From NCBI RefSeq assembly GCF_932526225.1, contig NC_064036.1, positions 15,369,181-15,433,180 on the forward strand: a stretch of DNA of 64,000 nt. Direction: 5' to 3'. Shown in pieces: positions 28,201 through 33,628 of the stretch. The DNA comes from Nematostella vectensis (taxonomy: Eukaryota > Cnidaria > Anthozoa > Actiniaria > Edwardsiidae). The stretch's first letter is position 1; the number at the start of each line of letters is the position of its first letter. A program made the translations under genes and the position numbers. The notes under the pieces were generated by a model. That model was not told where the DNA came from, ran no database searches, and saw only the letters and a list, made by a program, of their open reading frames with translations.

Positions 28201-31200
28201 AAGAACGGCACGGATTGATATGCTAATCAGCTAGGTGCCGGTAGTGGATTAGCGAGTTCACACCAAGGAAAATGGTTGCGAAAAACGGCCGTCGCTTAGA
28301 CATCGTCCAGCGATTCTAGATGCCTATGATAGAATGCTATGTTTCTAGGCATTGTGTATTCGTGTGAGATGAGACCAATCCCACTGTGAGAGGGGTTGAT
28401 GGCAAAAACTATGCATCCAGTGGCGAAAGATCACAAAACGGTAAGTACTTGTACACAAGAAAAGACAAATAATTATCACTAAATGAAGTTAAATGCGCAC
28501 CTTTTAAGCACTTATGGTAAAATCAAGAAAAGTTCCTTTGTAGAAATTCAAATTCATTGCCACATTTAGCAAAAATAACGCAAAAATAAAATGTTCGCTT
28601 AAATCTTAATATATTCAAGCCCAGATCGAAAAGTGCCGACATTTGGAAATGACATATTAAGACAGGTTATTGGATATTCAAATTCACGTACAGATCGGTT
28701 GCCTTGCCAACCCAGCTCAGTTTGTCGTCTTGACGGGGCCGGCCCTAGACAAGTTCATCCGCTGCGGGCACGTAATACGAGCTTGCGATGCAGCCCCTAG
28801 GGAACTCAGAGCTTTCATTAACTTTCAGAGTAGGCGGTGGAGATTTTAGTTCAAATAAAACTTAAGTCGAATTTTCAAAAAAAGTAGCCTGCGCTCGGTG
28901 GGAAATAGCCGGCGGCCGCCGGGGCCTAATGAACCCCCTGGAACTACTATCGATTGCTAATACTACTCGAAAGAATGTTCACTAATCCGACATCACGAAC
29001 AAGCGCGATCTTCAGGCGTAATAGATGAGAATATTGGGAACATCGGTGACTTGGGTCGCTTTTTTGTCAACCACAAAGCCAAACGATATTTTACCTTATT
29101 TACGATAATACCTTTTTAGGAGGCAACAACGGCCTTTGATTTTATTCACTATAATGACGACTTTGAAACAGCAATATCGCGAAGAATTTACCGCTAATTG
29201 GAATTTTTTTTTTCGCGTATCGGGGCGGGCCGCGCACAAATAGCGATGCCATTGGCCTTGAGTTGGATATGCAGACCCCCCCCCCCAAGAGAAGCTATCT
29301 GTGGACCCCATGCCCTAGCCATATTTGCGGTGTCTCTTACCTGTCCCCATGGGGGCAGGGGCGTGGCCCATGAGAACGTCCCTCTCCACCTTGCCATCGC
29401 CGATATCTTCAGCCAGCCAGCAGGCACAGGGGAAGAAGATGAGCTCTTCCCCTTTGGGCGTCACCTCTACCTCGTCTACGTAGATCCCCTTGTCGGGGCC
29501 GTGGGAGTCATGGCCGATACGAATCCTATCCAACTAGGGATAACAGAGAAATTTTGATTTAAATCGTAAAGAGCGAATATTAAATGGTAAGAATCTTTAA
29601 GACCATCACGGAAATGTGATTACTGACAAACCGCAAGGAGGGGCTGTAAGAATGTAAAAGAGGTCTCGGCAAAAAGACGGAGGAACCGCAAAGAGAGGCT
29701 GTAAGAATGAAAAAGAGGTCTCGGCAAAAAGACGAAGGAACCGCAAAGAGAGGCTGTAAGAATGTAAAAGAGGTCTCGGCAAAAAGACGAAGGAACCGCA
29801 AAGAAAGGCTGTAAGAATGTAAAAGAGGTCTCGGCAAAAAGACGAAGGAACCGCAAAGAGAGGCTGTAAGAATGAAAAAGAGGTCTCGGCAAAAAGACGA
29901 AGGAACCGCAAAGAGAGGCTGTAAGAGAATGTAAAAGAGGTCTCGGCAAAAAGACGAAGGAACCGCAAAGAGAGGCTGTAAGAATGTAAAAAAGGTCTCG
30001 GCATGAAGACGAAGGAACCACAAAGAGACGCTGTAAAAAAGTAAAAGAGGTCTCGGCAAAAAGACGAAGGAACCGCAAAGAGAGGCTGTAAAAATGTAAA
30101 AGAGGTCTCGGTATGAGGACGAAGGAACCACAAAGAGACGCTGGAAGAATGTAAAAAAGGTCTCTGCATGAAGACGAAGGAACCACAAAGAGACGCTGTA
30201 AAAAAGTAAAAGAGTTCTCGGTATGAGGACGAAGGAACCACAAAGAGAGGCTGTAAGAATGTAAAAAAGGTCTCGGTGTGAGGACGAAGGAACCGCGAAG
30301 AGAGGCTGTAAGAATGTAAAAAAGGTCTCTGCATGAAGACGAAGGAACCGCAAAGAGAGGCTGCATGAAGACAAAGGAACCGCAAGTAGACGCTGTAAGA
30401 ATGTAAGAGAGCATCTCGGCATGAGGACGAAGGAACCGCAAGTCGAGGCTGTAAGAATGTAAGAGAGCATCTTGGCAGGACGAAGGAACAGAAAATAGCT
30501 AGTTCAGAGCGAAAACCAAATATGTCCTTTATTGGTGTAATTCGTTTAGAACTGTAGACACCAATGCAATCGGAAAGAGGGAATGACAATAAGTTTTTAC
30601 ACTTCTAAGTTCATTAGACAGAAGATTCTAAGTTCATTAGACATAAGATAACAATGAAAAGCAATGTCACAACTAAAAGGAATCAATGACAGATTTTTAA
30701 TTTTCCTTTCAAATCTGTACTTTTTGCGAGAGCGTTGTTCTCAGCTTTTGTTGCAAATGTATTCTTACTTTGTGTTTTTAAGCACTGTAATTGTAAGTGT
30801 TTGTCTAACAGTGATCGGGCAGCTATGCATTATATTTTCTTTCAGATAAACATTCAACAATAAGCTCTGAGAATAAACCAGATGTTGGTGGGTTTTCAAG
30901 ATGCAGGCCATTCAATATAAAGTGTTGACCCAATAGAGTCGATAAAAGTCCCAGCTCCTACTGATCGTGCACTCTCATTACAAGCAACAGATTAATGTAC
31001 ACACCTTTCCAACAGTCGGCATTTCCACTGAAAACTTATAAACTTTTCCTTCCTGGAATGTATCGGTAGGTCCCCCTGTGGGTCTTAGAACGATCCTGCT
31101 ACTCTCCCCCTTGTCTCCACAAAGCTGAAGGTAGAGCTTGGCATTAGGGTTGAACACACGGCCGAGCTGCATAGAGACATCATACTGCTGGGCTGAAAGA

Positions 31201-33580
31201 CAAAACATGAGAAATGGAATTATGATAAAAAGTATCGCAGACACTTGCATATAAAAAAAATTCGGATCTTGTAACTACCGTTCCGAAAAGAAATAATATC
31301 ATTAATACTACTTTTTTTATCCCACCAATTTTTCTTCCAATTTAATAAATTGTCATCAATCTCTCATGGAAGGGGTTCTGATAGATTTGGTATCATTTCT
31401 TTATGGAGGGAGCTGCAAATTGGCAGTACCCGGACAGAGATTTGAAAGCACTTACTGATGGGTGGTGAGCGAGTGGTCTCTCTGTCAGGCATGACCTCCT
31501 GTCGCTCTTGTGATAGCCAGAAGTTACATGGGAAGGTGAACTCCTCCTTAGTCATGGGCACATGGATGAGCACTTCCTTGACAAAGAAGCCTGAACCAAA
31601 ATCCATGTGATCATGACTCAACTTGATCCTGTCAATCTGTACAGAAAATCGAGTTAATGTTAACAAGGATAGCAAGCACGATTACAAAGGGAAACTCCCT
31701 CAGCTATTAACATGATGGGCATCAGACACCAAAAAAAATACCCAATCCTGATTTCTATACCCACAGAGTGCCATGGAAAGTTTTCAACAACAACAAAAAT
31801 AATGAGGAAGAAAACCCTCTGCCTCTTAGCATGATTGTCAGATTTTTTAGAAGCCTTGGTGCATTTGATCTTACACAGACAAAAGCAAACTATCAAGTGT
31901 GTCTGGATTTAAACTATTCCAGAATGCATACAAAGAACAAAACATCTGGGCAAAGACCAAACAATCACACAATAGTTAAATTTCCAAAGACTTCAAGACA
32001 TACACTGTAACCACACCAAGAGTGGGCAAAATCCATTGAAAAATCAATAATGGTTTATGGTTATGTTTTATGTGCACAGCACAGCACAGGAAAAGGGATA
32101 ATCAGGTGTCTTATAGAATGTTTCAGTGGACAATGCATAGTAAACATAGCAATTTCTTCCAAAAAATATAGTTAAATTGCATTTCTGACATTGGAAAAGT
32201 CTTTTCAGGTGATTAACCTTATTACTGCACCTATATAAAAAAGAAAAAAAGGCTAGCATCTAAATGCACTTGTAGGTACCAAAAATGTAATTGCATAATT
32301 CTAAAATAATACCTACCTTGCCAACATCAACTGTGTTCACAGAGAATCTGTACATATCTCCTCGTATGAAGCTATTCTGACTGTCCCCAGCTTTGCGCAG
32401 CTGGATTTTGGGAGTGGTTGCTTTGTCCCCAAATAGGACAATGTAGACATTGCCATTTGCACCATCTCCCTTGACCTCTCCAATGTGAAGGCTAATATTG
32501 TAGTTAACTTGAAAGCAAAGATAAATATTGTCAGGTGTCAAAAGGTAAAAATGTACAACAGGCTGAAGGCAGGGAGTTTTAGAAGAGCCACCCCATATAA
32601 ATGAAACTGAAACAAAAGAAATGTGAAGTACTGTAAAAGGACGATAGACCCCCCCCCTCCCCCTGGCTACAAGCCTAGTCAGGTCTCACAGGGTAACCAG
32701 AGTACGACAGGCCTGGCCCAAACATGGTTTCGCAAGAACCACCCCATCCAACTGAAATTTTGTTCAAATAAGGGAGAATTTTCAGTACCTCAGCAATCAA
32801 ATATATAAACATACATCTGGAAATTTACAAAAGTGATATATAACAGGCCCGTAGCCAGGATTTTGAGCGCGGGGGGGGGGGGGGGGGGCATTTTCCTTTA
32901 GGTAGCTCCCAGTAGTACTCAATTTTCCTTCATAAGAGCAGATCTTCCAGTTGAGTGGCTACAGGCCAGTATAATAATATTGATTTGAACATGTCTCCAT
33001 GCACCTATATGTGGTATTATCAACATTGTCTGAAAAAAGTCTGCCTCCTCTTATCATGATCACAAGTTCCCTGTTTTATACAAGAACTGATTTTATCCTT
33101 ACTTTCATTAGCAGGTGATGGACTCATCCTAGATTGTGAGTTGGACCTCATTGTCATGGTAACACTGGATGATTTGGTCTGTGATCCTGTACTTCCTTTC
33201 CTGGGTGGAGTGTCCTGTTCGGATGAAATACTGGACCTACTATTGTGTCTAGCGTCAGGGTACTCCCTATCACTGGCCTCAGAGCCGCCATCTGAGGGGT
33301 GTCGAATAAGTGGATCATCAAGCTGCCCACCAGCGTAAGAATTTAATGGATGCATTGTCTCAAAATTAATTTCCCTTGTACGGGTTACAAGACCCCCTTC
33401 ACTTCTGCCATCAATGTTATAGCTGTCCTCAATACCCTTGAGGCGTTTGGCTGAGTAGGCCCCATATTTTACATCCCTGTCGATGTGACTATCGTAGTCA
33501 TCTGCAACAACTTTTCCATTTACTGTGCGAGTGTGGCGCACTTCCGTTTTTGTTATTGTCTCAAACCGAGGATTATACAT
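442..33580 (-). CDS. PLAT(x15)-armadillo fusion: LOXHD1-like PLAT array joined to p120/delta-catenin ARM domain, 3' end missing
   Basis: One gene of 47 traced coding exons (7,500 nt, 2,500 codons). It starts at the ATG at 33578-33580, and an in-frame TAA lies 24 nt upstream in the same exon. It leaves the window on the left after the exon at 442-535. The order is: N-terminal region (residues 1-159), fifteen PLAT domains with short spacers (about 160-2030), then p120-type armadillo repeats (about 2038 onward). Every junction is GT-AG except one GC-AG, and exon lengths agree with the phases throughout, with no stop codon. In known families, p120 ARM domains bind the juxtamembrane tail of classical cadherins, and PLAT domains bind lipid or protein at membranes. 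I infer a cytoplasmic junction or membrane adaptor. The alternative is two adjacent genes, but I see no stop codon or new coding start at the PLAT-ARM border. Exon details follow in separate entries. Confidence 0.85.
536..2217 (-). other. Intron of the fusion gene, with a 31-bp repeat array
   Basis: Intron between the last two ARM exons seen. It is AT-rich with no coding signal. From about 1983 to 2165 it contains the 31-bp repeats listed separately. I see nothing else in 560-1980. Confidence 0.8.
1983..2165. repeat. 31-bp tandem repeat with CACGTG and TGATCA palindromes
   Basis: Five to six decaying copies of GATCATATGATCTACACGTG(ACTAGTACGGT). CACGTG occurs at 2000, 2031, 2062 and 2093, exactly 31 bp apart, and then degrades. 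Confidence 0.9.
2611..2900. repeat. Decaying ~57-60 bp repeats that begin at an exon edge
   Basis: The exon 5' edge and acceptor (CCCACTGAACCACAAAGATG on the + strand) is followed by similar copies at about 2669 (GCCACTGAGCACAAAGATG), 2726 and 2782, each more diverged. They lie in the intron upstream of exon 2466-2616. Confidence 0.75.
3002..3304. repeat. 53-bp intronic tandem repeat, about five copies
   Basis: Unit beginning CTTAATGCTCTGGCTGACAA and ending GTGTGAACCCGTC. Copies start at 3002, 3055, 3108 and 3161, followed by a deleted copy. It ends just before the donor of exon 3316-3456. Confidence 0.92.
4077..4175. repeat. Partial duplication of exon 5' edge and acceptor
   Basis: The exon edge with its acceptor and flank (ACATACACAGTTCTCCACAC, then GGATAAAAAAAGAACC) recurs at 4112-4145 as GCATACACAGAATCCTACAC, then GGAGTAAAAGAACC. 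A fragment follows at about 4170. Confidence 0.6.
4681..5091. repeat. Pentanucleotide satellite (AGGCC)n/(AGGCA)n
   Basis: About 11 AGGCC-type units (4681-4737) are followed by about 70 nearly perfect AGGCA units to 5091. It lies in the intron and ends some 30 bp from the donor of exon 5124-5399. Because the unit length is 5, every frame reads a repeated five-residue pattern. Confidence 0.98.
6298..6600. repeat. 46-bp repeat array plus a duplicated exon edge
   Basis: 6298-6350 repeats the 3' edge of exon 6616-6736: CTGGTCGCTCTTAGTACCAG is identical in both. Between the two copies are four to five units of GAACCATTCTGGGACCATTC(TGG...) with a 46-bp period. Confidence 0.85.
7259..7505. repeat. 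81-bp intronic tandem repeat, about three copies
   Basis: Units containing GACAATGGTGGATAGTACGC and CAGACTATATGAGGGGAGTG. The spacing between copies is 81 bp. The first copy is the most diverged. Confidence 0.9.
7712..7735 (-). CDS. 24-nt microexon joining PLAT 15 to the armadillo domain
   Basis: This 24 nt exon encodes about eight residues around SWTYCQL. It has an ATCCAACAG acceptor and a GTGAGT donor and is phase 1 on both sides. It places a Trp shortly before the first ARM repeat, where p120 also has a Trp, though the spacing is not identical. The fusion stays in frame with or without it. Confidence 0.6.
   Translation of the reverse strand: MHGLTAS
7835..9129 (-). CDS. PLAT domain 15 of the fusion protein, next to the ARM region
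   Basis: Exons 8939-9129 and 7835-7994 (residues about 1914-2030). LOXHD1-like subtype: YELEFKTADEPGAGTDCSV, GQTDRFRI, DVGK, then FRVGHDNRGSRPRWLLDEI and FKNNRWIGGPD. The last exon ends in phase 1 with a GTAAGG donor and splices in frame either to the 24-nt exon at 7712-7735 or directly to the first armadillo exon. Confidence 0.9.
7995..8938 (-). other. Intron within PLAT 15, with a dispersed-repeat-like segment
   Basis: The segment 8540-8890 is rich in TTCCGGAATTTT-like words and happens to be open in several frames on both strands. It has no splice context or domain and looks like part of an interspersed repeat. Confidence 0.5.
9522..9641 (-). CDS. 120-nt acidic spacer exon between PLAT 14 and 15
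   Basis: About 40 residues, rich in Glu and Met (for example EEMPIMEEVQNEAESA). Phase 1 on both sides. It has no recognisable fold and is probably a flexible acidic linker. Confidence 0.75.
9953..10597 (-). CDS. PLAT domain 14 of the fusion protein, with a GC-AG intron
   Basis: Exons 10410-10597 and 9953-10121 (residues about 1755-1873). LOXHD1-like subtype: LTILTADKPNAGTESKVYF, ERGRADKFVV, DVGK, then VIGHNNTGVDPPWLLEEV and FKCGRWLAV. The second exon ends at a GCAAGT donor instead of GT, which preserves phase 1. Confidence 0.88.
10217..10233. repeat. Poly-G tract (17 nt)
   Basis: Uninterrupted G run in the intron between PLAT 14 halves. Similar runs lie at 32871-32888, 36847-36864, 38787-38805, 51549-51562, 52094-52110, 59858-59882 and 62649-62661, and a C run at 36751-36772. 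Confidence 0.95.
10771..11026. mobile_element. MITE family A, copy 1
   Basis: 256 bp with terminal inverted repeats of more than 30 bp beginning TTAAAGCCGCATTGTCACC. All four copies start and end in TTAA, which suggests a TTAA target site. No coding capacity. In the intron after PLAT 13. Confidence 0.9.
11194..11969 (-). CDS. PLAT domain 13 of the fusion protein
   Basis: Exons 11797-11969 and 11194-11386 (residues about 1633-1754). Motifs: VAKIGEVRDPGVSPYFVVG, ETGKIMLRDG, DVGK, then IRLGDDGGGKGRTMYVEEV and FPCRCWLGMDENN. Confidence 0.9.
12493..12525 (-). CDS. 33-nt spacer exon between PLAT 12 and 13
   Basis: This 33 nt exon encodes DPEPSKENVYT. It has a CTCCTAG acceptor and a GTAAGTG donor and is phase 1 on both sides, so its inclusion is optional for the frame. 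Confidence 0.65.
12526..13012 (-). other. Intron after PLAT 12
   Basis: AT-rich intron with no repeat or coding signal that I can support. Confidence 0.6.
13013..14139 (-). CDS. PLAT domain 12 of the fusion protein
   Basis: Exons 13949-14139 and 13013-13169 (residues about 1506-1621). LOXHD1-like subtype: VTIKTGDEPEAGTDANVFL, SRGRTDKFAI, DLGK, then IRVSRDNAGVRPGWLLDKV and FTCRKWLLQ. Confidence 0.9.
14253..15058 (-). CDS. PLAT domain 11 of the fusion protein
   Basis: Exons 14871-15058 and 14253-14427 (residues about 1385-1505). LOXHD1-like subtype: VMFKTGSQPDAGTSANVFF, SGMDKFKV, DVGK, then LRVGHDNAGPSPEWYLEQV and FNVNQWIGG. Confidence 0.9.
15491..16127 (-). CDS. PLAT domain 10 of the fusion protein
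   Basis: Exons 15955-16127 and 15491-15623 (residues about 1283-1384). Motifs: LMKLGEVLDPHAPVHIQLL, GESGKIQV, NNIGP, then VRVGQDENGPSKGLFVEEV and FPVNCWTV. The second exon is short (133 nt), so this domain has a trimmed C-terminal edge. Confidence 0.88.
16215..16235 (-). CDS. 21-nt spacer microexon between PLAT 9 and 10
   Basis: This 21 nt exon encodes about seven residues (ERAEVYT). It has a TTTGCAG acceptor and a GTAAGT donor and is phase 1 on both sides. It is needed neither for frame nor for the domain fold, so it may be a cassette exon. Confidence 0.6.
16819..17550 (-). CDS. PLAT domain 9 of the fusion protein
   Basis: Exons 17357-17550 and 16819-16969 (residues about 1161-1275). LOXHD1-like subtype: FETGDIPFAGTDANVFLQM, GKGRIDKFAV, DVGK, then VRVGHDNTGRSPKWFLKQL and FPFNDWITGDE. 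Confidence 0.9.
16976..17165. repeat. Irregular tandem repeats next to the PLAT 9 acceptor
   Basis: The flank ACAGTGAAAATACTGAAGAG plus a TTGATTGATGTGTAGGG-type word recurs at 17037-17100 and 17112-17160. The copies start just upstream of exon 16819-16969. Confidence 0.65.
17819..18475 (-). CDS. PLAT domain 8 of the fusion protein
   Basis: Exons 18309-18475 (167 nt) and 17819-18005 (187 nt) (residues about 1043-1160). Motifs: FRLGEVYNPRAKLYMIIHG, SEKLYLTPEDG, DIGD, then VELGQEGPGRGVFVEEVEV and FPCQCWLDESEGD. Part of the second exon is almost identical in DNA to that of domain 6. Confidence 0.9.
18476..19582 (-). other. Intron between PLAT 7 and 8, carrying an inverted-repeat element
   Basis: No coding signal. 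It contains the 230-bp inverted-repeat element at 18971-19200. Confidence 0.7.
18971..19200. mobile_element. MITE-like element with ~55-bp imperfect inverted repeats
   Basis: Left end AAGTGCATCTAAAGGAATAA and the complement of the right end AAGTGCATCTGAAGGAATAA continue as near-identical arms through TCCTCCAAAA and TTCATTCAT. No ORF. Confidence 0.8.
19583..20366 (-). CDS. PLAT domain 7 of the fusion protein
   Basis: Exons 20200-20366 (167 nt) and 19583-19769 (187 nt) (residues about 925-1042). Motifs: FRLGKVLDPDAKLYMVIHG, GDSDKLYLTP, DIGD, then IELGQEGPGRGVFVEEVEV and FPCRCWLDDSHGD. Confidence 0.9.
20869..22250 (-). CDS. PLAT domain 6 of the fusion protein
   Basis: Exons 22084-22250 (167 nt) and 20869-21055 (187 nt) (residues about 807-924). 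Motifs: FKLGEVLNPNAKLFMVIYG, GDSGKLYLSP, DIGD, then VRLSQEGPGRGVFLEEVEV and FPCQCWLDDSEGD. It has the same exon lengths and nearly the same sequence as domains 7 and 8, which points to recent tandem duplication. Confidence 0.9.
21420..21860. repeat. Cluster of short inverted repeats around TTCGCG / CACTTAA
   Basis: Repeated words such as TCGCGTCACTTAAATTTCGC and CGCGAAAATAAAGTGACGCG form alternating inverted copies at 21421-21530. Another copy is at about 21822-21860. Probably the two ends of a ~440 bp element in the PLAT 6 intron. Confidence 0.6.
22624..23369 (-). CDS. PLAT domain 5 of the fusion protein
   Basis: Exons 23203-23369 and 22624-22816 (residues about 687-806). Motifs: VSFRLGPLKDPFTEIFLIL, GDSEKIPL, PDIGQ, then ATVGHDSVGPNKGVFVEEI and FPCRCWLAEDEDD. 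The intron between the halves holds an inverted copy of the ~255 bp MITE. Confidence 0.9.
22838..23090. mobile_element. MITE family A, copy 2 (inverted relative to copy 1)
   Basis: 253 bp between the two exons of PLAT 5. Same TTAAAGCCGC ends. Its interior matches copy 1 in reverse orientation. Confidence 0.9.
23733..24012 (-). CDS. Two spacer exons between PLAT domains 4 and 5
   Basis: Exons 23962-24012 (51 nt) and 23733-23771 (39 nt) encode an acidic/hydrophobic spacer of about 30 residues (FEEPIARIEREVPVMA, then EYPYLSQQMVLYT). Both have good splice sites and both begin and end in phase 1, so either could be skipped without a frameshift. Confidence 0.75.
24297..24975 (-). CDS. PLAT domain 4 of the fusion protein
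   Basis: Exons 24776-24975 and 24297-24465 (residues about 534-656). This is the first domain of the second, LOXHD1-like subtype: YELEFKTGDQPGAGTDANV, DRGRTDKFDV and DVGE, then VRISHDNTNPDPAWFLEKL and FPVNNWI. Confidence 0.9.
25214..25434. mobile_element. MITE family A, copy 3, internally deleted
   Basis: 221 bp, same orientation as copy 1. It lacks about 33 bp just inside the right inverted repeat. It ends 14 bp before the donor end of exon 25449-25638. Confidence 0.9.
25449..26144 (-). CDS. PLAT domain 3 of the fusion protein
   Basis: Exons 25966-26144 and 25449-25638 (residues about 411-533). The first half reads VSVRLGEVLNYNAQLYVYL and ends DIGT; the second has VFVDEVDV and FPCQCWLAEDVWD. 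It is separated from domain 2 by the longest intron found inside the gene (26145-29340). Confidence 0.9.
25715..25860. repeat. ~40-bp tandem repeats upstream of PLAT 3 second exon
   Basis: Three to four diverged copies carrying GGTCACGCAA, TTTCC and ACAAAACCTGGTGTC-like words. Confidence 0.7.
26145..29340 (-). other. 3.2-kb intron between PLAT 2 and 3
   Basis: Contains a ~150-170 bp diverged tandem duplication at about 26840-27170 (AGCTGAGGAAAATGTACAG, then poly-T and TATAAAGATAATAA in each copy). A more GC-rich stretch lies at about 28690-28940. I found no exon with PLAT or ARM similarity. Confidence 0.65.
29341..31192 (-). CDS. PLAT domain 2 of the fusion protein
   Basis: Exons 31005-31192 and 29341-29533 (residues about 284-410). 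Motifs include LGRVFNPNAKLYLQL, GDKGESSRIVL and PTVGK, then MDRIRIGHDSHG (the first codon after the splice is TTG), YVDEVEV and FPCACWLAED. The intron between the two halves contains the 55 bp tandem array at about 29.6-30.5 kb. Confidence 0.9.
29625..30480. repeat. 55-bp minisatellite, about 15 copies
   Basis: Unit with AGGCTGTAAGAATGTAAAAG, AGGTCTCGGC and GACGAAGGAACCGCAAAGAG. Period 55 bp (for example GGCT ends at 29645 and 29700), with more diverged copies to the right. The unit has no stop in any minus-strand frame, so all three minus frames stay open for 270-330 codons. Confidence 0.96.
31456..32507 (-). CDS. PLAT domain 1 of the fusion protein
   Basis: Exons 32317-32507 and 31456-31636 (residues about 160-283). 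The first half carries YNISLHIGEV and GNVYIVLFGD and ends in VDVGK. The second half starts IDRIKLSHD and has FFVKEV and FPCNFWLS. The join to the N-terminal exon (A|TT) restores an Ile codon. It belongs to the FVEEV/FPC-W subtype of this array, although its first half is divergent. Confidence 0.88.
32843..32888. mobile_element. Fragment of a GTAGCCAGGATTTT-type element with poly-G
   Basis: CCCGTAGCCAGGATTTTGAG followed by 18 G. It matches the left end of the hAT-like element at 51954-52137. It lies in the intron between the N-terminal exon and PLAT 1. Confidence 0.6.
33103..33580 (-). CDS. N-terminal exon of the PLAT-ARM fusion gene
   Basis: This exon encodes residues 1-159 and ends one base into a codon (phase 1). 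It begins MYNPRFETITKTEVRHTRTV and continues as a charged, Ser/Thr-rich, probably disordered region with several SxS and RxxS stretches (for example SRSSISSEQDTP). The Thr/Lys-rich opening and a later VTRTREI loosely recall the p120-catenin head region, but the similarity is weak. The exon continues upstream as 5' UTR to 33628, where a TTTCAG acceptor shows that at least one non-coding exon lies further right. The start is chosen because the same frame has a TAA just upstream. Confidence 0.8.
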
Positions 33581-33628
33581 GGCTAGGATGATCCAGTGAG
33601 TTGGCTGTTACTATGTCATCAGAATTAT
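33581..33628 (-). other. 5' UTR part of the first coding exon of the fusion gene
   Basis: 48 nt between a TTTAATTTCAG acceptor (at 33629 and above) and the ATG. It contains the in-frame TAA that fixes the start. Confidence 0.65.

Noticed and set aside
29580-30589. Three overlapping minus frames of 270-330 codons
   Set aside because: Produced by a stop-free 55-bp minisatellite inside an intron; no domain, and codon usage follows the repeat.
442-33580. Two separate genes, a LOXHD1 homologue followed by a p120 catenin
   Set aside because: No stop or polyadenylation context was seen after PLAT 15 and no new start before the ARM exons, and phase is continuous. Kept as the alternative in case RNA disagrees.
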